DNA from: Flavobacteriales bacterium UBA1112
GTDB taxonomy: Bacteria; Bacteroidota; Bacteroidia; Flavobacteriales_D; Sanyastnellaceae
Assembly: GCA_002313415.1 (NCBI GenBank)
Contig: DCBH01000047.1
Coordinates: forward strand, 1-11,095
Direction: 5' to 3'
DNA length: 11,095 nt
Part shown: positions 7,267-11,095 of the stretch, in pieces
Position numbering within the stretch: position 1 is the first letter of the stretch
Layout of the letters: each line of letters begins with the position of its first letter
Made by a program: the position numbers and the translations under genes
The notes under the pieces: model-generated
Databases searched by the model: none
Seen by the model: the letters and a program-made list of their open reading frames with translations, nothing else
Told to the model about the DNA's origin: nothing

Positions 7267-10200
7267 TGATGAAGATTTCGATTTTACATTTTCGCGCTGT
7301 CTTTGTTGCGGCGATGTGTTTGCTTGCATGGTCCTCAACTCAAGCTCAAACGGAGGACAATGATCCTGTGGAAGCGTTGGTGGAAGCGCTGAACGTTCGC
7401 CACATCGGACCTGGCACCATGAGCGGGCGAGTTACTTCAATCGCCGTACCGCATTTAGAGCCAGAAGTCATTTTCGTCGGGACAGCATCTGGTGGGCTTT
7501 GGAAAAGCGTCAGCGCCGGCGTAACGTGGGAACCTATTTTTGACGACCAGCCGACACAAAGCATAGGTGCAGTTGCCCTCAGCCCTCTAAATCCTGACTT
7601 GGTATGGGTAGGAACAGGGGAAGGCAACCCTCGGAACAGTCACACCAGCGGTCGCGGTGCGTTTAAAAGTCTAGATGGCGGTGCGACATGGGATTTCATG
7701 GGATTGGAGGACACGCGAAACATTCATCGAATTATTATTCATCCTCGCGATCCCAAAACAGTGTATGTTGCTGCTACGGGATCAGCGTGGGGGGACAGCC
7801 CTGAGCGAGGGGTTTTTAAGACAACAGATGGTGGTGTGACATGGTCGCACATTTTAAATGTGGATGAGCGCACGGGTTGTGCGGAATTGATCATGGATCC
7901 TTCCAATCCTGACAAACTTTTTGCAGCGATGTGGTCTTTCCGCAGACAGCCGTGGACATTTACCTCAGGGGGCAGTGGGAGTGGTTTGTATGTCACACAC
8001 GATGGGGGTGCGACGTGGGCTGAACGTACGTCGGAAGACGGCCTTCCTGAAGGTGAACTGGGCCGAATTGGATTGGCGATGAGCCCTGCCAACCCCGATG
8101 TGGTGTATGCCCTTGTCGAGTCGAAAGAATACGCACTTTATCGTTCGGATGACGGGGGAGTCAACTTCCGGCGCCAAACCACGGACAGCGACGTGGGCAA
8201 CCGCCCATTTTACTATGCTGAAATTCATTGTGACCCTACCAATGAAGACCACATCTTTAGTTTGTGGAGTATGGTGTCCAAATCGACCGATGGAGGACGC
8301 TCCTTTGATGTCATCTTGCCATACAGTGGTGTGCACCCTGACCATCATGCCATGTACATTCACCCATCAGACCCAAATTACCTGATCAACGGCAACGATG
8401 GAGGATTGAACATCAGCCGAGATGGTGGAGAGAATTGGACCTTTGTCAACAACCTTCCAGTTGGGCAATTTTATCACATTTCAGTCGACAATGAGGAGCC
8501 GTATAATGTCTACGGCGGTATGCAAGACAATGGATCTTGGGTAGGACCTTCCTCGGTATGGCACACGGGAGGCATCCGCAACGAGGATTGGCAGGAGGTA
8601 CTTTTCGGAGACGGATTTGATGTTCAGCCTTCAGGCGATGGGGATGTGTATGCGATGTCTCAAGGGGGTGCCCTTCATCGCGTGAATTTGACCACCCTGA
8701 GAATGACAGACATTCAACCGGCATCTCCAGACACCAATGCATTGCGCTTTGCTTGGAACGCAGCGTTGGCCTTGGACCCCAACGATCGAGATGGCCTGTA
8801 TTTCGGGTCCAACCGCGTCCACTACAGCGGCGACCGAGGTCGCTCTTGGGAAACATTGAGCCCTGACTTGACGACCAATGACCCGGAAAAACTTGAGCAA
8901 GCCAAAAGTGGAGGGCTGACGATTGATGCCACCAAAGCGGAAAATCACTGCACGATTTTGTGCATCACACCTGCCGAAGATCGTCCGAATGAATTGTGGG
9001 TGGGGACAGATGATGGAAGGTTGCAGCACACCAGAGATCGCGGATTGACGTGGACGGACCACGCTGATCAACTCAAGGGTTTGCCCAAGGGATCATGGAT
9101 TCCTTTTATTCATGTGAGTCCACACAGTTCTGACGAGATTTATGTGGTTGCCAACAATTATCGTCGAAATGACTGGGAACCTTATCTCTATCGTACGTCA
9201 GATGGCGGCAAATCGTGGAAGCGTCTGGTTTATGGTGAAGATGTTCCAGCCCACGCTCAGTGCGTCGTCCAAGATCCCATTGCACCAGATTTGTTGTTCT
9301 TGGGGACGGAAGAAGGGCTTTACTTCAGTGTGGACCGTGGCGCCAATTGGCGCCAATGGAATCATGACCTCCCAGCCGTTCCTGTGCGGGACATGGCCAT
9401 CCAAGAACGAGAAGGAGATTTGGTCCTTGGGACATTTGGTCGCGCAGCTTATGTCATTGACGATTTGTCTCCATTGCGAGCGCTGGCCAATGAAGGCGCG
9501 GCATTGCTCAACAGCACTTTTCGCGTGTTTGACGCAGCGAAGGGTTATCAAGTGCCACGTCCTCGTCCGGCGGGATCGCGATTCATGGCCGATCACCTTT
9601 GGCAAGGAGAAAATAGGAATCGGAATGCGCATGGTCATGTCTTTGTTGAAGCGGATACGGCGGAGGTGTATGATGAGATGGACGTGGTCATCCTGAGCCA
9701 AATGGGCGATACTCTTCGACGGATGTCCAAGGAAGTCCAACCTGGTTGGCAGAGCTTGACATGGCGAGGTGACACGGACGGTGTTCGGTGGCCGAGTCGT
9801 GATGTGGAAGACGATGTTGACCCTGTGGGTGGTGGTCCATCAGTCGCACCAGGGACATATACTGCAGTCTTGACGATGGGCATGCATGTAGACTCCATGG
9901 AGATGACATGGAAGCACGATCCAAGAACTGAATTCATCGAAGGAACCTACTTGGAGGGAGTGTCTCAAATGAAGCGTGCCCATAATGAAGTAAAGCGACT
10001 CGCAGCACTTATGCAGGAATTGGCAGTGGCGGACGCTGCAATGAATGCCATGAGCGGTGCTTGGAGAAATCTGAATGACTCGACGACCGCGGTTGTGGAT
10101 TCTTTGAACAAGGAGGTGGCACAGGGCATCACGGCGATTCACGATATGATTTGGATGCCGAAAGATTTTGTTGGCTACGATCATGTCACTGTTCGTGTGA

Positions 10201-10415
10201 TGAGCTTGCTCTACGATGCGATGCCTGACATTCGGGAGGGGGTAACGTCCAATGGAGAACGAAAATTGGACATTGCGAGAAAAGCCATCGACGAAGTCGA
10301 AATGGAGGTGCGCTCCTTGATGGACGGTCCATGGCAGTCCCTTCTCGTGGCGGCTCGGGACGTCAAGGTCACCTTAGATGACGTCATTGAAGGTGTTCAG
10401 CAGCAGGAGGAATGA
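7266..10415 (+). CDS. Secreted Asp-box (BNR/sortilin-like) beta-propeller protein
   Basis: This 1049-residue exported protein has a signal peptide (about 1-28, ending TQA before Q). It contains eleven Asp-box-type motifs (S/T-x-D-x-G-x-x-W/F), some degenerate, beginning near residues 81, 135, 186, 244, 294, 340, 384, 521, 589, 645 and 688. The 137-residue gap after the seventh suggests two stacked propellers, as in sortilin-like or xyloglucanase-like proteins. GGMQDNGSW (417-425) in that gap is typical of the widespread Bacteroidota family often labelled glycosyl hydrolase or VPS10-like. Residues about 805-875 look like a FlgD-type Ig domain (ending APGTYTAVLTMG). Residues 895-1045 are helical and Gln/Glu-rich at the end. 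No sialidase or hydrolase catalytic set could be identified, so the enzyme label is unsupported. The start is the ATG at 7266, in a TGATG overlap with the lipoprotein stop; an ATG at 7269 is equally possible. Confidence 0.87.
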   Translation: MMKISILHFRAVFVAAMCLLAWSSTQAQTEDNDPVEALVEALNVRHIGPGTMSGRVTSIAVPHLEPEVIFVGTASGGLWKSVSAGVTWEPIFDDQPTQSIGAVALSPLNPDLVWVGTGEGNPRNSHTSGRGAFKSLDGGATWDFMGLEDTRNIHRIIIHPRDPKTVYVAATGSAWGDSPERGVFKTTDGGVTWSHILNVDERTGCAELIMDPSNPDKLFAAMWSFRRQPWTFTSGGSGSGLYVTHDGGATWAERTSEDGLPEGELGRIGLAMSPANPDVVYALVESKEYALYRSDDGGVNFRRQTTDSDVGNRPFYYAEIHCDPTNEDHIFSLWSMVSKSTDGGRSFDVILPYSGVHPDHHAMYIHPSDPNYLINGNDGGLNISRDGGENWTFVNNLPVGQFYHISVDNEEPYNVYGGMQDNGSWVGPSSVWHTGGIRNEDWQEVLFGDGFDVQPSGDGDVYAMSQGGALHRVNLTTLRMTDIQPASPDTNALRFAWNAALALDPNDRDGLYFGSNRVHYSGDRGRSWETLSPDLTTNDPEKLEQAKSGGLTIDATKAENHCTILCITPAEDRPNELWVGTDDGRLQHTRDRGLTWTDHADQLKGLPKGSWIPFIHVSPHSSDEIYVVANNYRRNDWEPYLYRTSDGGKSWKRLVYGEDVPAHAQCVVQDPIAPDLLFLGTEEGLYFSVDRGANWRQWNHDLPAVPVRDMAIQEREGDLVLGTFGRAAYVIDDLSPLRALANEGAALLNSTFRVFDAAKGYQVPRPRPAGSRFMADHLWQGENRNRNAHGHVFVEADTAEVYDEMDVVILSQMGDTLRRMSKEVQPGWQSLTWRGDTDGVRWPSRDVEDDVDPVGGGPSVAPGTYTAVLTMGMHVDSMEMTWKHDPRTEFIEGTYLEGVSQMKRAHNEVKRLAALMQELAVADAAMNAMSGAWRNLNDSTTAVVDSLNKEVAQGITAIHDMIWMPKDFVGYDHVTVRVMSLLYDAMPDIREGVTSNGERKLDIARKAIDEVEMEVRSLMDGPWQSLLVAARDVKVTLDDVIEGVQQQEE

Positions 10416-10435
10416 CCGTTGTCAACGGTCATTCC
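10409..10435. terminator. Perfect 12-bp palindrome, candidate bidirectional terminator
   Basis: The left arm GGAATGACCGTT (10409-10420), loop GTC (10421-10423) and right arm (10424-10435) form a perfect 12-bp stem with a 3-base loop. It contains the TGA of the propeller gene (10413-10415) and the TGA of the convergent beta-barrel gene (10422-10424, read on the minus strand). Its position between two convergent genes is right for a shared terminator. Neither side has a T-tract, so it is not a textbook intrinsic terminator and may act as a roadblock or mRNA 3'-end stabiliser. The hairpin is seen directly; the function is inferred. Confidence 0.7.
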
Positions 10436-11081
10436 ATGACCTGAGAAGCCGGGTGTATCCCACCTGCAAAGTGAGATTTTGCATGCGGTCGTCCCAACGC
10501 AAGTTGGGATTGGTCAAGTCAGGCTTGGGGACGATGCCGGGCAGGCTTTGAGTGTGGCGTAGGAACCACTCGCCTTGCTCGCTTGTGCGCATGCCCAACC
10601 AGATCACCCAACTCAACTCCCAATTGCGAATGGGCAAATCAGTTGGTTCCCATACTCCATCGGAAACACCGCTGACCACCCCGTCCTCAAAGCCACCAAT
10701 CAAAACACCGGGTTGCAGACCGGTGCCGATTGTGTACGCTTGTTTGAAGTCGTAAACCACGGAAAGTGGAATGTCGACGTATGTAAACTTGTAACCCCAA
10801 TTGTCGTAATCTCCAGTTCGTGGGTTTTGGACTTTACGGCTGCCTTTCTGGTTGTAGAGAATCCCTAACTGAAAGCCTAAATTTTGATACTTCCGAACCT
10901 CCACCAAGGCCCCTCCGTGGAAACCAAATTTGTTGAACCCTTCAATGCCATCCCCTCTCACTTGCGCTGCTGTGATCCCCACCACGCAGCCTCCATTGAA
11001 AAGCCACGCTTGGTCGTCTTGGGCGAGTGTTACGTTCACAACAGCCAAGAGCAGCAGCCCCGCCATCCAAAATGCTTTCAT
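10422..11081 (-). CDS. PorT-like outer-membrane beta-barrel protein
   Basis: This 219-residue exported protein has a signal peptide (residues 1-20, hydrophobic LLLLAVVNVTLA then Q). The remainder fits the small Bacteroidota outer-membrane beta-barrel family often called porin family or PorT-like. It shows alternating amphipathic strands with glycine and aromatic residues, such as FNKFGFHGGALVEV (49-62), LGFQLGILYNQKG (68-80), the hallmark YKFTYVDIPLSVVYDF (97-112), YTIGTGLQPGVLIGG (116-130), WELSWVIWLGMR (154-165) and MQNLTLQVGYTRLL (200-213). The PorT name refers to a type IX secretion component, but most family members are unrelated to secretion, so no symbol is given. The ATG at 11081 is preferred over an adjacent in-frame GTG at 11084. 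It converges on the propeller gene with 6 bases between stop codons and shares the palindrome there. Its promoter is outside the window. Confidence 0.75.
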   Translation of the reverse strand: MKAFWMAGLLLLAVVNVTLAQDDQAWLFNGGCVVGITAAQVRGDGIEGFNKFGFHGGALVEVRKYQNLGFQLGILYNQKGSRKVQNPRTGDYDNWGYKFTYVDIPLSVVYDFKQAYTIGTGLQPGVLIGGFEDGVVSGVSDGVWEPTDLPIRNWELSWVIWLGMRTSEQGEWFLRHTQSLPGIVPKPDLTNPNLRWDDRMQNLTLQVGYTRLLRSWNDR

Positions 11082-11095
11082 CACGGCAGGATTGG

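Noticed and set aside
7920..7934. 15-base match with the first 15 bases of the window
   Set aside because: Both copies encode Phe-Ala-Ala-Met-Trp in unrelated proteins; flanks differ, so it is coincidence and not a repeat element.
7675..8019. Recurring GATGG(C/T/G)GGTG(C/T)GAC(A/G)TGG-like DNA segments
   Set aside because: They are the Asp-box codons of successive propeller blades, a protein repeat and not a DNA repeat or CRISPR.
10412..10444. Ten-codon frame starting ATG behind an AGGAGG
   Set aside because: The spacing is one base, the frame lies within the hairpin, and the AGGAGG is explained by Gln/Glu codons at the end of the propeller gene.

Overview
The window looks like a chromosomal segment of a Bacteroidota bacterium, probably flavobacterium-like. 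The evidence is a FecA-type TonB receptor with an N-terminal carboxypeptidase-regulatory-like domain, an imelysin ending in an acidic DNDGD tail, a stand-alone proline dehydrogenase, a PorT-like beta-barrel and weak Shine-Dalgarno signals. This assignment rests on protein style only. No mobile element, RNA gene or CRISPR array was seen. All eight genes end in TGA, and each has an ATG at its most likely start except the HTTM gene, where a GTG is a real alternative.

Layout. (1) Positions 1-4160, plus strand: the 3' end of an imelysin-family (M75) gene, an HTTM / vitamin K-dependent gamma-carboxylase-like membrane protein, and a FecA-like TonB-dependent receptor. Gaps are 4 and 7 bases, so this is one transcription unit, most likely for iron or iron-chelate acquisition. 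Its promoter lies upstream of the window. (2) Positions 4170-5366, minus strand: proline dehydrogenase, converging on the receptor gene with 9 bases between stop codons. (3) Positions 5430-10415, plus strand: an M20-family metallodipeptidase, a small LEA14-like lipoprotein and a 1049-residue secreted Asp-box beta-propeller protein. Their reading frames overlap by 8 and 1 bases, so they are probably translationally coupled. (4) Positions 10422-11081, minus strand: a PorT-like outer-membrane beta-barrel protein converging on the propeller gene. A perfect 12-bp inverted repeat covers both stop codons there.

The most interesting system is the first operon. A gamma-carboxylase homologue that keeps the lysine and histidine matching the human catalytic residues sits between an imelysin and a ferric-citrate-type receptor. 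This raises the possibility that vitamin K (menaquinol)-dependent chemistry contributes to iron uptake. The second point is the convergent palindromic terminator built into the last codons of two genes.
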